A stretch of DNA of 8,793 bases from Boseongicola sp. SB0675_bin_26 (GCA_009843725.1 VYCX01000223.1:1-8793), one strand, 5' to 3'. Shown: positions 1 through 6,010, counted from the first letter of the stretch. The notes: generated by a model from the sequence alone, not told the origin. A program made the numbers and translations.

Positions 1-373
1 GGTACCAGAAGGTGCCTGCGTCGGGCGCGACGAATCGATACGCGAAATCGTCCCCGTCTGGGACGGCGTCTTGCGTCAGGCCCGGAACTCCGTCCATCGC
101 GTTGTCGATCCGGATGCCATGCCAGTGGACCGACGAAGGCTCCCCGGTCCGGTTTTCGAAATTCACGAAGAGTTCGTCGCCCTGCCTGACCCGAAGGACA
201 GGCCCGGGCGTGCCCCCGTTGAATCCGAGCGAAGGGGTGGTGCCTGATCCTTCCGGCAAAATCTGTGCAACCACGGGTTCAGCGGTGAGCTTTGTTGCAT
301 TGGCCATGCTCCAAGACGGAACGACGGCCGCCGCCGTTGTCGAAGCAAGGAAAGTTCGTCTCGAAATCGGCAT
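1..373 (-). CDS. Multicopper oxidase, Tat-exported (3' part beyond left edge)
   Basis: N-terminal 124 residues of a periplasmic multicopper oxidase; the gene runs off the left edge. The protein opens MPISRRTFLAS, a twin-arginine signal (S-R-R-T-F-L) followed by an alanine-rich hydrophobic stretch, so it is probably exported folded with copper already bound. The first cupredoxin domain is clear: GFNGGTPGPVLRVRQGD (about residues 50-66), the copper-binding HWHG (83-86), DGVPGLTQ (94-101) and GTFWY at the break (120-124), where the family continues with a His. The HWHG histidines are type 2/type 3 copper ligands in this family. The family couples oxidation of Cu(I), Mn(II) or phenolics to O2 reduction; cuprous oxidase activity is inferred from the copper-type promoter upstream. 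The ATG begins 2 bp after the cytochrome c' stop with no strong ribosome site, suggesting translational coupling. Substrate cannot be told from this part. Confidence 0.93.
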   Translation of the reverse strand, partial: MPISRRTFLASTTAAAVVPSWSMANATKLTAEPVVAQILPEGSGTTPSLGFNGGTPGPVLRVRQGDELFVNFENRTGEPSSVHWHGIRIDNAMDGVPGLTQDAVPDGDDFAYRFVAPDAGTFWY

Positions 374-375
374 GT

Positions 376-813
376 CTATTCGCGATAGACCGAATGACAG
401 GACCTGCAATTTGCACCAAGGCCGCCCAACGCCGGCCCGAGGTCTTCCGGAGCGGTGATCGAGGCCGAAAGCCCGGCAGCGATACTTTCAAGCTCGGCTG
501 CCTTCGCGCCGAAATCCTCGAAGTTGGTCCAAATTTCCGGCCTCGCCTCCGATCTGGGGTCGGTTTCGTTCGCTTCAAACAGTCCCGGGACGGCGGCGGC
601 GTGGTCCGCGATGGCCGCCGCCGCCGCCCTGGCGGCTTCGGCGTCGAACGCTGTTGCTCCCCTTGCCATCATCCCGAGGCTCTTCATGTGTTCGGAAATT
701 GCGCTCATTGCGGCCATTCTGGCCTTGACGGCCGGATTTTGAACGCCCTGATGCGCAAAGGCGGAAGTCGCTGCAATCAGGATTGCCCCCAATGCGATGT
801 ATCGTCTGTTCAT
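376..813 (-). CDS. Cytochrome c'/c-556 family protein
   Basis: 145-residue periplasmic c-type cytochrome of the four-helix-bundle class (cytochrome c'/c-556). Residues 1-20 (MNRRYIALGAILIAATSAFA) form a Sec signal peptide. The mature part is helical and alanine-rich, with EIWTNFEDF at about 93-101, typical of the family. The single haem motif CRSCH (136-140) lies near the C-terminus, where class II cytochromes carry it. The start at 813 is preferred over an in-frame start at 867 because it has a good ribosome site (GGGGAAACAGGA directly before it) and gives a clean signal peptide; the longer version would add 18 polar residues ahead of the signal. It is gene three of the operon, 16 bp after the class I cytochrome c gene and 2 bp before the oxidase. 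It may shuttle electrons with those partners; binding of NO or similar small ligands is known for some relatives and cannot be judged here. Confidence 0.9.
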   Translation of the reverse strand: MNRRYIALGAILIAATSAFAHQGVQNPAVKARMAAMSAISEHMKSLGMMARGATAFDAEAARAAAAAIADHAAAVPGLFEANETDPRSEARPEIWTNFEDFGAKAAELESIAAGLSASITAPEDLGPALGGLGANCRSCHSVYRE

Positions 814-829
814 TCCTGTTTCCCCGAAT

Positions 830-1258
830 TCAGTCAATTCCATTTGCCCGCTGCAACTCGCGGACATACGCGATGATCATCGCGACGTCTCCACGGGTCA
901 GGCCCTCGACTGGCGGCATGTCCCCGAACGGCCAGTGATGCTGTCGAACACCGATTGCCACGGCCCGCTGAAAGGCCTCGTCGCCGTGGTGTGATGGCTC
1001 GTAGATCTTGTGAACCAGCGGAGGGGCGATATCCTCTCGCCCGACCGCATTGCCCTCATGGCAGACCGAACACTTGGCTTCAAACGCAACTCTCCCGACC
1101 TGAGCGCTAGAAGACAATGACTCCGGCACCGTGATGATTGCAAGGGATGTTGTCGGTTCATCAGGAGTCTGGGCCACCTGCTTGTCTGGTCCCGCTGCGA
1201 GCCAGTAGGCCAAGCCGCCGATCCCGACGAGAATGAAGAGAATCCGTGCGATCCGCAT
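830..1258 (-). CDS. Membrane-anchored class I cytochrome c
   Basis: 142-residue mono-haem cytochrome c. Residues 4-22 (ARILFILVGIGGLAYWLAA) form an uncleaved anchor or signal, followed by a Pro/Thr-rich linker and a periplasmic haem domain from about 48. The haem motif is CSVCH (63-67). The probable axial methionine is Met114 in GDMPPVEG. The stretch EPSHHGDEAF (87-96) and RQHHWPFGDMPP (105-116) is unusually histidine-rich and is a pattern I associate with small cytochromes found beside copper-handling genes; that association is from memory. The gene begins 51 bp after the glutaredoxin-DoxX gene and ends 16 bp before the cytochrome c' gene, so it is very probably cotranscribed. The ribosome site before the ATG is weak (GAGA about 5 bp away). 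Likely role: electron carrier between the multicopper oxidase or cytochrome c' and the respiratory chain. Confidence 0.92.
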   Translation of the reverse strand: MRIARILFILVGIGGLAYWLAAGPDKQVAQTPDEPTTSLAIITVPESLSSSAQVGRVAFEAKCSVCHEGNAVGREDIAPPLVHKIYEPSHHGDEAFQRAVAIGVRQHHWPFGDMPPVEGLTRGDVAMIIAYVRELQRANGID

Positions 1259-1309
1259 TTGATGTCTCGTGATGCCTTTGGCCTTATGGAGTTTCCAGCG
1301 GGTGGAACG

Positions 1310-2077
1310 TCAAGCAAGGAGCCCGGACGCTTTCGTGAGCATCCAGATGGCCATTCCGATCATCATCAGGTTCTCGGTCAGCGACACGAACCCCAGGGGC
1401 ACGTTGCTGTTCCCGCCGACGCAGGCGCATTTCAGTTCGCGTCTGTCGACGTAGACCGCCTTGAAGACGCTGACGGCTCCGATCCCGGCCACGAACAAGG
1501 CAACCGGAGCCGATACCCAGGTCAGTGCTCCTGCCATCATGAGAAGGCCTGCGCCTGTTTCAGCGAAGGGATAGACGTACCCGTATCGAATCCAGCGTTG
1601 AGCCAAGAGGTCGTAGTTCAGGAACATGGTCGCGAAGCCTTCGAGGTCCTTGAGCTTCTGAAGTCCGAGAAGAACCATCGAGATCGAGATGAACCACTCG
1701 ACCGTGCGACCCGCAAGCACAGTGTCCATCGACACCCACGTCATTGCCAACGCCATGAGGGCCGCAACGGAAAAGAGTGCAATGACCGGCTGGTATGTTG
1801 TCTCATCCTTGGACTTGATCGGGACGCCGAGACGTTGCGCGAGGTCTTCGTAGCCGCCGACACGGTCCTTTCCGAAGAATGTTTGCGGCGTCGACCTGAC
1901 GCCATGTTCCGCCTTGAAGGCATCCACGGCCTCCCTGGTCGTCAGGTGGCGGTCGTCGACGGTGTACCCTTGACGCTCAAGCAGGTCCTTCGACTTCAGG
2001 CCATAGGGGCACATGTGATCGGCCATCACCATCCGATAGAGCGTGGCGGTCTTAGATCCGGCAGCATCCTTCGGCAT
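1310..2077 (-). CDS. Glutaredoxin-MauE/DoxX-like membrane fusion protein
   Basis: 255-residue two-domain protein. Residues about 12-87 form a glutaredoxin-like thioredoxin fold: CPYG at 23-26 (a single cysteine, as in monothiol glutaredoxins), the cis-proline loop RSTPQTFF (61-68), and VGGYEDLAQRLG (73-84), the usual glutathione-site glycine pair. Residues about 97-248 form a four-helix membrane domain of the MauE/DoxX type, with hydrophobic segments near 97-116, 126-140, 171-209 and 230-248, the GLQKLKDLEGF signature (138-148), and a Cys-x-Cys pair (217-219) in the last loop. MauE-like proteins are linked to disulfide handling in periplasmic redox enzymes. The start at 2077 is chosen because CAGGAG lies 6 bp upstream; an in-frame start at 2107 would sit at or beside the expected transcription start. 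It is the first gene of the operon and lies directly under the CueR-type promoter. Confidence 0.92.
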   Translation of the reverse strand: MPKDAAGSKTATLYRMVMADHMCPYGLKSKDLLERQGYTVDDRHLTTREAVDAFKAEHGVRSTPQTFFGKDRVGGYEDLAQRLGVPIKSKDETTYQPVIALFSVAALMALAMTWVSMDTVLAGRTVEWFISISMVLLGLQKLKDLEGFATMFLNYDLLAQRWIRYGYVYPFAETGAGLLMMAGALTWVSAPVALFVAGIGAVSVFKAVYVDRRELKCACVGGNSNVPLGFVSLTENLMMIGMAIWMLTKASGLLA

Positions 2078-2116
2078 GGCGGACTCCTGCATTGCACCCG
2101 TAACCAAGTCGGGAAA

Positions 2117-2147
2117 AAGATAATCCTTCCAGCAACTGGAGGGTCAA
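2117..2147 (-). promoter_or_regulatory. CueR/MerR-type copper-responsive promoter
   Basis: On the minus strand, TTGACC (2147-2142) is followed after 19 bp by TATCTT (2122-2117). The spacer holds a dyad whose arms, read on the plus strand, are CCTTCCAG (2125-2132) and CTGGAGGG (2136-2143), with one mismatch around a CAA centre. A lengthened 19-20 bp spacer filled by such a dyad is the hallmark of promoters untwisted by MerR-family activators, and the sequence closely resembles the copA/CueR box of enterobacteria and the HmrR box of rhizobia. Transcription should start near 2110, about 33 bp before the glutaredoxin-DoxX ATG. Copper(I) is the likely inducer; silver or gold would also fit a CueR-type sensor. 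No MerR-family gene is seen next to it. Confidence 0.87.
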
Positions 2148-2190
2148 GACGTTGCATGATCAACATCCCGGTCGCCGCCGATACCGCTGA

Positions 2191-2358
2191 TTGGGCCAAT
2201 CTTCGCGGCCCTTCACGCTTTGCTCAGGCGTCGCCTGCTTCATCAAGGCGAACTTGCCGGAACGCGGCGTGCACTACGCCTTTTGGGGCGCGTTGGTCCT
2301 GTTCAGCTTTGCCGCGGGATGCCCTTTTGCCGGCCTGCCGGCGCATCGCGCCGGGTGA
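2191..2358 (+). pseudogene. Possible membrane-protein gene fragment
   Basis: A 55-codon open stretch from a TTG with strongly G/C-biased third positions. It encodes a peptide with IKANLPERGVHYAFWGAL and then a hydrophobic run (VLFSFAAGCPFAGL). It looks like the tail of an integral membrane protein, but I cannot name the family. No ribosome site precedes it, and its last 55 bp run antisense to the end of the cupin gene. It could be a relic left when the copper operon and the cupin gene were joined, or chance coding potential in GC-rich DNA. Confidence 0.25.
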
Positions 2359-2887
2359 CGCCGTCAATCAGCACGAAAGCGATGATGCATGGCTCGGTAC
2401 CGCGGTTCGACCATGCGTGGTTGTTGCCGCGCTGTATCAGCACGTCACCGGCCCTCAACAGAAGGTCGTCCGCTTCGTCGTCCATGACCATCCATATCTC
2501 GCCCGTGAGCACGATGGCATAGTCCAGCGAATCGGTTCGGTGCATGAACGGATGCCGGCCACCCTCAACGACATTGGCGCTGGCGCCCATCTCGCCGAAC
2601 GCGGCCTTGCCGTCGACGGTCTTCAGGACGTCAGGGTCCTCGGGCAGGAATTCGACGCAGCGAAACGTGCTGCCCATCGGCGGCGGGTGCAGGACGAGGT
2701 CGCCGGTGCAGGTCTCTGTCGGGCCGTCGTATTCGGCAGGGCTGCCACGCTCGATCCAGAAATTCGTCAACCTGACCCCTGGCCGGCTCGGGCGTTCAAG
2801 ACATTGCGTGGCAGTCGTGTCGCTGACGACGATGGCTTTGCCATTGTTGTCATGGCCGGTCACGACCCGGCGGAATTTTCGTGCCAT
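2303..2887 (-). CDS. Cupin domain protein
   Basis: 194-residue, apparently cytoplasmic single-domain cupin. The N-terminal half (MARKFRRVVTGHDNNGKAIV, then DLVLHPPPMGSTFRCVEF at 63-80) matches a group of cupins common in Alphaproteobacteria beside catabolic genes. The cupin core runs about 105-178: HRTDSLDYAIVLTGEIWMV (116-134) stands for motif 1 and GDVLIQRGNNHAWSN (147-161) for motif 2. His116, Asp122, Glu130 and His157 are candidate metal ligands, though motif 1 lacks the usual HxH pair, so enzymatic activity is uncertain. The start at 2887 has CAGGAG 7 bp upstream; the longer open frame beyond it is arginine/proline-rich and not credible. It diverges from the DUF336 gene. A role as a small-molecule binding or ring-modifying enzyme in the neighbouring aromatic pathway is inference only. 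Confidence 0.88.
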   Translation of the reverse strand: MARKFRRVVTGHDNNGKAIVVSDTTATQCLERPSRPGVRLTNFWIERGSPAEYDGPTETCTGDLVLHPPPMGSTFRCVEFLPEDPDVLKTVDGKAAFGEMGASANVVEGGRHPFMHRTDSLDYAIVLTGEIWMVMDDEADDLLLRAGDVLIQRGNNHAWSNRGTEPCIIAFVLIDGVTRRDAPAGRQKGIPRQS

Positions 2888-2924
2888 CGGTACACTCCTG
2901 TGCTTGTTCAACTGGTCGCGTGCG

Positions 2925-2937
2925 ACCCGAATCGGGT
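2925..2937. promoter_or_regulatory. Candidate operator, 13-bp palindrome
   Basis: ACCCGA-A-TCGGGT is a perfect inverted repeat with 6-bp arms and a single central base, flanked by a further C/G match one position out. It lies 38-50 bp upstream of the cupin ATG, a position suited to a repressor or activator site. No cognate regulator is identified. Confidence 0.35.
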
Positions 2938-3282
2938 TGCGGCAGGGCTGGACATACAGGCCAGCCCATGAAGGGCGAGGCGGGAGGCGTACGTGGCAGG
3001 ATCCTGACGCAAAGGCGCGATGCCTGCCAGACCCGGTTCGGCCCGCAGCCGGCCTTTCGGAGGAGCGCGCAAATGGTCTGAGACGCAAGCGGCGATTCGG
3101 AGAGCCTCGGACATGCCGGAGACGAGAACCGGCAACGCCTGGAGGGCCGCCCCTCCTCGGCAGCGCCGGGCCATGGAAGGACATGGATGGCAGGATGCAG
3201 CAGGTGATCGTCGTCAGCTTGGCCTGCATCTGCCTGGGTGCCCGCCGGACAGGCGCGGCTGCCTTGCCCGTGAACGGAGTGC

Positions 3283-3303
3283 GCCCCGGGCATCTCCCGG
3301 GGC
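3283..3303. repeat. Strong GC inverted repeat (hairpin)
   Basis: GCCCCGGG-CATCT-CCCGGGGC has two perfect 8-bp arms around a 5-base loop, so it can form a very stable hairpin in DNA or in RNA from either strand. No T-tract follows on either side, so it is not a standard intrinsic terminator. It lies 114 bp before the DUF336 ATG and could fall in that gene's leader. Confidence 0.5.
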
Positions 3304-3416
3304 CTGGTGATCCGCGGCTTCGCGCCGTTCTTCCATGCCCGCGCAATCACGATTGCATTTCCTTTGGCCCTCCCCGAAGTTGTGACCTGGTTGCCGGACT
3401 TGAAGCGAGCGTCTCG

Positions 3417-3905
3417 ATGAAGCTGAAAACGACGCTTCCCCTGGAGCGGGCAGAACAGATCGTCGATGTCGCATTGCGACATGGAAGGGACGAGGGCATG
3501 TTGCCGCTTTCCGTGGTCGTGCTCGACGCTGGCGGAAAAGTCGTTGCGTGCAAGTCCGAGGACGGCTCCGGCATTCTGCGCTTCGACGTCGCGCACGGCA
3601 AGGCCTGGGGGGCGCTTGGCATGGGCATGTCAAGCCGCCTGATCCGGGACCGCTTGTCCAGGCGGCCCGCCTTTCAGAATGCACTGGCAGCGGCATCTGA
3701 AGGGCGCTTCATCCCGGTCCCGGGTGGCGTGCTGATCGAGGACGCGGATGGCCACACAATTGGTGCCGTCGGCATCAGCGGCGACACTTCGGAAAGGGAC
3801 GAGTACTGCGCCGTCGCGGCCGTCGCTGCAGCGGGACTTGTTCCCGAACCGTCCGAAGCCGACCCGAATTGGCGCATGTCCAGCCTGTCGGATCGTTCAG
3901 ACTGA
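3417..3905 (+). CDS. GlcG/HbpS family (DUF336) haem-binding-like protein
   Basis: 162-residue protein filling the whole GlcG/HbpS (DUF336) domain. Hallmarks are LSVVVLDAGGKVVACKSEDG (31-50), the ligand-loop GRFIPVPGGVLIED (96-109) and IGAVGISGDTSERDEYCAV (115-133), close to the family's IGAIGVSG...D motif. No signal peptide is seen, so it is predicted to be cytoplasmic. Relatives are found with glycolate oxidation genes, with haem- or cobalamin-related functions, and very often as an orphan partner in aromatic or TRAP-linked catabolic clusters, where the role is not settled. The ATG follows a weak ribosome site (GAAGCGAG about 7 bp upstream). The length equals that of a full family member, so it looks intact. 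The context suggests it serves the right-hand catabolic module, and it may be expressed divergently with the cupin. Confidence 0.85.
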   Translation: MKLKTTLPLERAEQIVDVALRHGRDEGMLPLSVVVLDAGGKVVACKSEDGSGILRFDVAHGKAWGALGMGMSSRLIRDRLSRRPAFQNALAAASEGRFIPVPGGVLIEDADGHTIGAVGISGDTSERDEYCAVAAVAAAGLVPEPSEADPNWRMSSLSDRSD

Positions 3906-4530
3906 CCCGCGCGGACCCGCTGCCTGCGGCCGCACCTGATGATCGCCTGACCATGCGCCCATCGGCCTGCCACCTGGCTCCGGTCACGCTGTCGCAGCTT
4001 GGCCGTGGCCGCGGCATGATGCCTTTGCTCGATCAGCCAGGGATCCCGTTCGGAGCGCTCTTGTCCAAGGAGTGTCCGGATGCAATGGCGCGGCTGCCCC
4101 GCAGTTCGGGCCGGTCCGTGAAGTTGCCGGACGCCCGACTGCTGGCGCGTCGCCGAAACGGGCGGTCCTGGCCGCATTGCGGAACCAGGTGACGCCCGGA
4201 GGCCAGCTGGCGCTGGCCCCGATGGTGGTGGTCGCGTTCCTGAGCGCAGCCATCGACCTGCTTTCGGTCCCGTCGGCGGACCGGAACCTGATCTTCTTCG
4301 CGTTGGGCGCAGGTCGGGTCTTGCGCATGACGGCCTTGCCGGACGCGTGTGTCATGATCCTCGGGTCCGCCGTCATCGGCATTGCCCCACGACGTTGACA
4401 AGGCGCTGCGACGGCGCTTGTGCGCTGGCCTGCCTTCTGGCGCTCGCCTTGAAGTTGTTGCGCATCTTGCCGGACACCGGCCAGGAGCCAAGGCGGCCTG
4501 CATCGGCCCTTCACGAAGCGCGCGAGGCTT
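3906..4530. other. 625-bp stretch without a convincing intact gene
   Basis: This lies between the ends of two convergent genes (DUF336, plus; LeuA-like, minus). Open frames occur on both strands, but most are arginine/proline-rich shadows. I see no terminator with a T-tract, no tRNA and no long repeat. The only frame with coding character is the hydrophobic one at 4072-4398, listed separately. A convergent gap this long is unusual in an otherwise compact region and suggests decay or a past insertion and deletion. Confidence 0.5.
4072..4398 (+). pseudogene. Possible decayed or hypothetical membrane protein ORF
   Basis: 108 codons from a GTG. The last two-thirds has strongly G/C-biased third positions and encodes two hydrophobic stretches: LALAPMVVVAFLSAAIDLLSV (about 46-66) and, after PSADRN, LIFFALGAGRVLRM and ACVMILGSAVIGIA. 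The first 25 codons lack that bias and look like non-coding sequence read through. AAGGAG at 4068-4073 overlaps the GTG and is better placed for an ATG at 4080 in another frame, which closes after 13 codons. It therefore looks like the 3' part of a broken membrane-protein gene rather than a normal start. I cannot assign a family; a chance frame antisense to nothing is also possible. Confidence 0.3.
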
Positions 4531-5751
4531 TCAGGCGGCGCTCCTGGCCCGCACTTCGCTGACGATGCTGCGGAATTCCTCGTCGTTCAGCATGTCGCGC
4601 TTCTCGATGCCCTTGGCCTTGACCCGGGTCAGCACCTCTGCCGCCTGGTCGTCGGCCAAGTCCCCCAGCCCCAGCTCCCCCATCTTGTAGACGATCGAGG
4701 CCTTGCCGCTCTTCTTGCCAAGCACCACCTCTCCTGACCGGCCAGTCAGGGCGGGATGGGTTCCGAACATCACCAGCGGGTCGTGCATCACGTACTGGAT
4801 GCCGATCCCGCTCTCACGAATGAAGTTGCCGTGGCCAAGGACGGGCTTGTTGCGGGCGATCGGCACGTTGGAAAGTTCGGAAAGCATCGCGCCTAGCTCG
4901 GGCAGCTTGTCGAGCCTGTATCCCAACTCGTACCCGTAGAGCAGGTCGAGGCCCAGGATCAGCTCTTCAAGCGCCGCGTTGCCCGTCCGTTCGCCCAGTC
5001 CGTTGCCGCAGCTATGCACGCATTCGGCGCCTGCCGTCACAGCGGCGAGTTCCGTTGCCACGCCCATTCCGAAATCGTTGTGAGTGTGGATCTCGATGGG
5101 TAGTCCTGTCATGCCCTTGACCCAGCGAACCAAGTACTTGATCGCCTCAGGCGTCGCGCATCCCATGGTGTCGACGATGCCGATCGCGTCGGGCGGCGAT
5201 TCCGCCATGATCGCGTTGCAGAGGCTGGTCAGATCCTCCGGTCGGGCGCGAGTCGTGTCGTAGGGGAAGTACACCGCATGCAGTCCCTGTTCGCGGGCAT
5301 GGTTGATCACGTCCCGGCTCTTCTTGAACACGTCCTCCCAGGTCCAGCCGAACTGGGTGACCAGCTTCGGATAGCCGATCGGCACCTCGATGATGACACC
5401 GTGGGCACCGCATTCCAGCGCCATGTCGATGTCGGCCTTGAGTGCGCGGGCGAAGGTGTAGATCCTGGACTTCAGGCCGAGCTTCGAGATCTCCTTGATG
5501 GCTTCGGCATCTTGTGGCGACACGGCCGGCATGCCGGCTTCAATCCGGTCGACGCCGATTTCGTCCATCTTGCTGGCGATGCGGATCTTGTCATCGATGG
5601 AGAATACGACACCGGGCGTCTGCTCGCCGTCGCGCAGGGTCGCGTCGTGGATCTCGACCCTTGGCGGGAGGTCCAGGTCCTTGCGGACTTCTGGCACGAA
5701 ATTGTAGGGGCTGACCCACCATTTTCCGTCTTCAAAATGTGTTTCGCGCAT
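4531..5751 (-). CDS. LeuA/homocitrate synthase-like DRE-TIM metallolyase
   Basis: 406-residue DRE-TIM metallolyase of the HMGL-like/isopropylmalate-homocitrate-citramalate synthase superfamily. The active-site strand HDATLRDGEQTPGV (35-48) supplies the R-D-GEQ catalytic and metal residues, HTHND (222-226) the metal-binding HxH, and HSCGNGLGERTGNAALEELI (246-265) the second family signature. The C-terminal part has LGKKSGKASI (344-353), matching the GKHSGR-type motif of LeuA/homocitrate synthases. These enzymes condense an acyl-CoA with a 2-oxo acid, or run the reverse cleavage. The usual ESGIH is ESGIG here (313-317), so the catalytic histidine of LeuA seems absent and the reaction may differ. 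At 406 residues it lacks the allosteric domain of long LeuA. The start at 5751 has GGGGGAG close upstream; an in-frame ATG at 5772 and a TTG at 5778 are alternatives. It diverges from the GntR gene. Confidence 0.9.
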   Translation of the reverse strand: MRETHFEDGKWWVSPYNFVPEVRKDLDLPPRVEIHDATLRDGEQTPGVVFSIDDKIRIASKMDEIGVDRIEAGMPAVSPQDAEAIKEISKLGLKSRIYTFARALKADIDMALECGAHGVIIEVPIGYPKLVTQFGWTWEDVFKKSRDVINHAREQGLHAVYFPYDTTRARPEDLTSLCNAIMAESPPDAIGIVDTMGCATPEAIKYLVRWVKGMTGLPIEIHTHNDFGMGVATELAAVTAGAECVHSCGNGLGERTGNAALEELILGLDLLYGYELGYRLDKLPELGAMLSELSNVPIARNKPVLGHGNFIRESGIGIQYVMHDPLVMFGTHPALTGRSGEVVLGKKSGKASIVYKMGELGLGDLADDQAAEVLTRVKAKGIEKRDMLNDEEFRSIVSEVRARSAA

Positions 5752-5787
5752 CGGCTCCCCCAAGGCATGCATGGACAATCTGGTGGA

Positions 5788-5807
5788 GGAAACTATACCT
5801 ATTTTCC
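5788..5807. promoter_or_regulatory. Imperfect dyad over the LeuA-like gene promoter
   Basis: The 20-bp block GGAAACTATACCTATTTTCC pairs at 7 of 10 positions about its centre (GGAAA and TA against TA and TTTCC). It covers the presumed -10 of the minus-strand gene, where a repressor would block transcription. It differs from the dyad beside gntR, so the two are not obvious copies of one site. Confidence 0.3.
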
Positions 5808-6010
5808 CTCTGTTCCAAAAGAAAAAACCACTTTTCCCGACGGCATGTCCGCGGCGGCTTCCGGATCAGGAGCCTGGATGTCCGAGATCTTGGCGATTTT
5901 GAGGCCATTTCGACGAATTCCGCGACCAAACGGCGGTTCCGGCCCGGCAGGCTTCGCTTGGGCTGAACGTCAACGGATCGGAAAAAACGATAATATTTGT
6001 TTTCTCCATC

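Larger units (their letters stand above)
2888..3416. promoter_or_regulatory. Divergent intergenic region, cupin / DUF336
   Basis: 529 bp between two divergent genes with no convincing coding sequence: the open frames here are arginine/proline-rich and lack ribosome sites. It should hold the promoters of both neighbours, but I see no clear -35/-10 pair. It contains a 13-bp perfect palindrome (2925-2937) and an 8-bp-arm GC hairpin (3283-3303), listed separately. The length is large for a simple divergent promoter and could mean that a gene has been lost. Confidence 0.5.

Noticed and set aside
2266..2284. Stem GGCGT-GCACT-ACGCC followed by TTTT on the plus strand, as a terminator
   Set aside because: Only 5-bp arms and four Ts, on the strand where no gene ends; the cupin reads the other way.
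2148..2302. A divergent cueR/merR gene next to the copper promoter
   Set aside because: No frame here shows the MerR-family winged-helix N-terminus; the regulator must be encoded elsewhere.
1259..2971. A 570-codon open frame on the plus strand
   Set aside because: It runs antisense to the glutaredoxin-DoxX gene and most of the cupin gene, has the composition of a GC-rich shadow frame, shows no domain I recognise, and crosses the copper promoter.
2303..3346. Cupin frame extended to 347 residues
   Set aside because: Everything before 2887 is low-complexity Arg/Pro/Gly sequence; the ATG at 2887 has a good CAGGAG 7 bp upstream and matches the cupin family start.
3984..4514. 176-codon minus-strand frame in the convergent gap
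   Set aside because: Composition is that of the antisense of the hydrophobic plus-strand frame, with no ribosome site and no recognisable domain.
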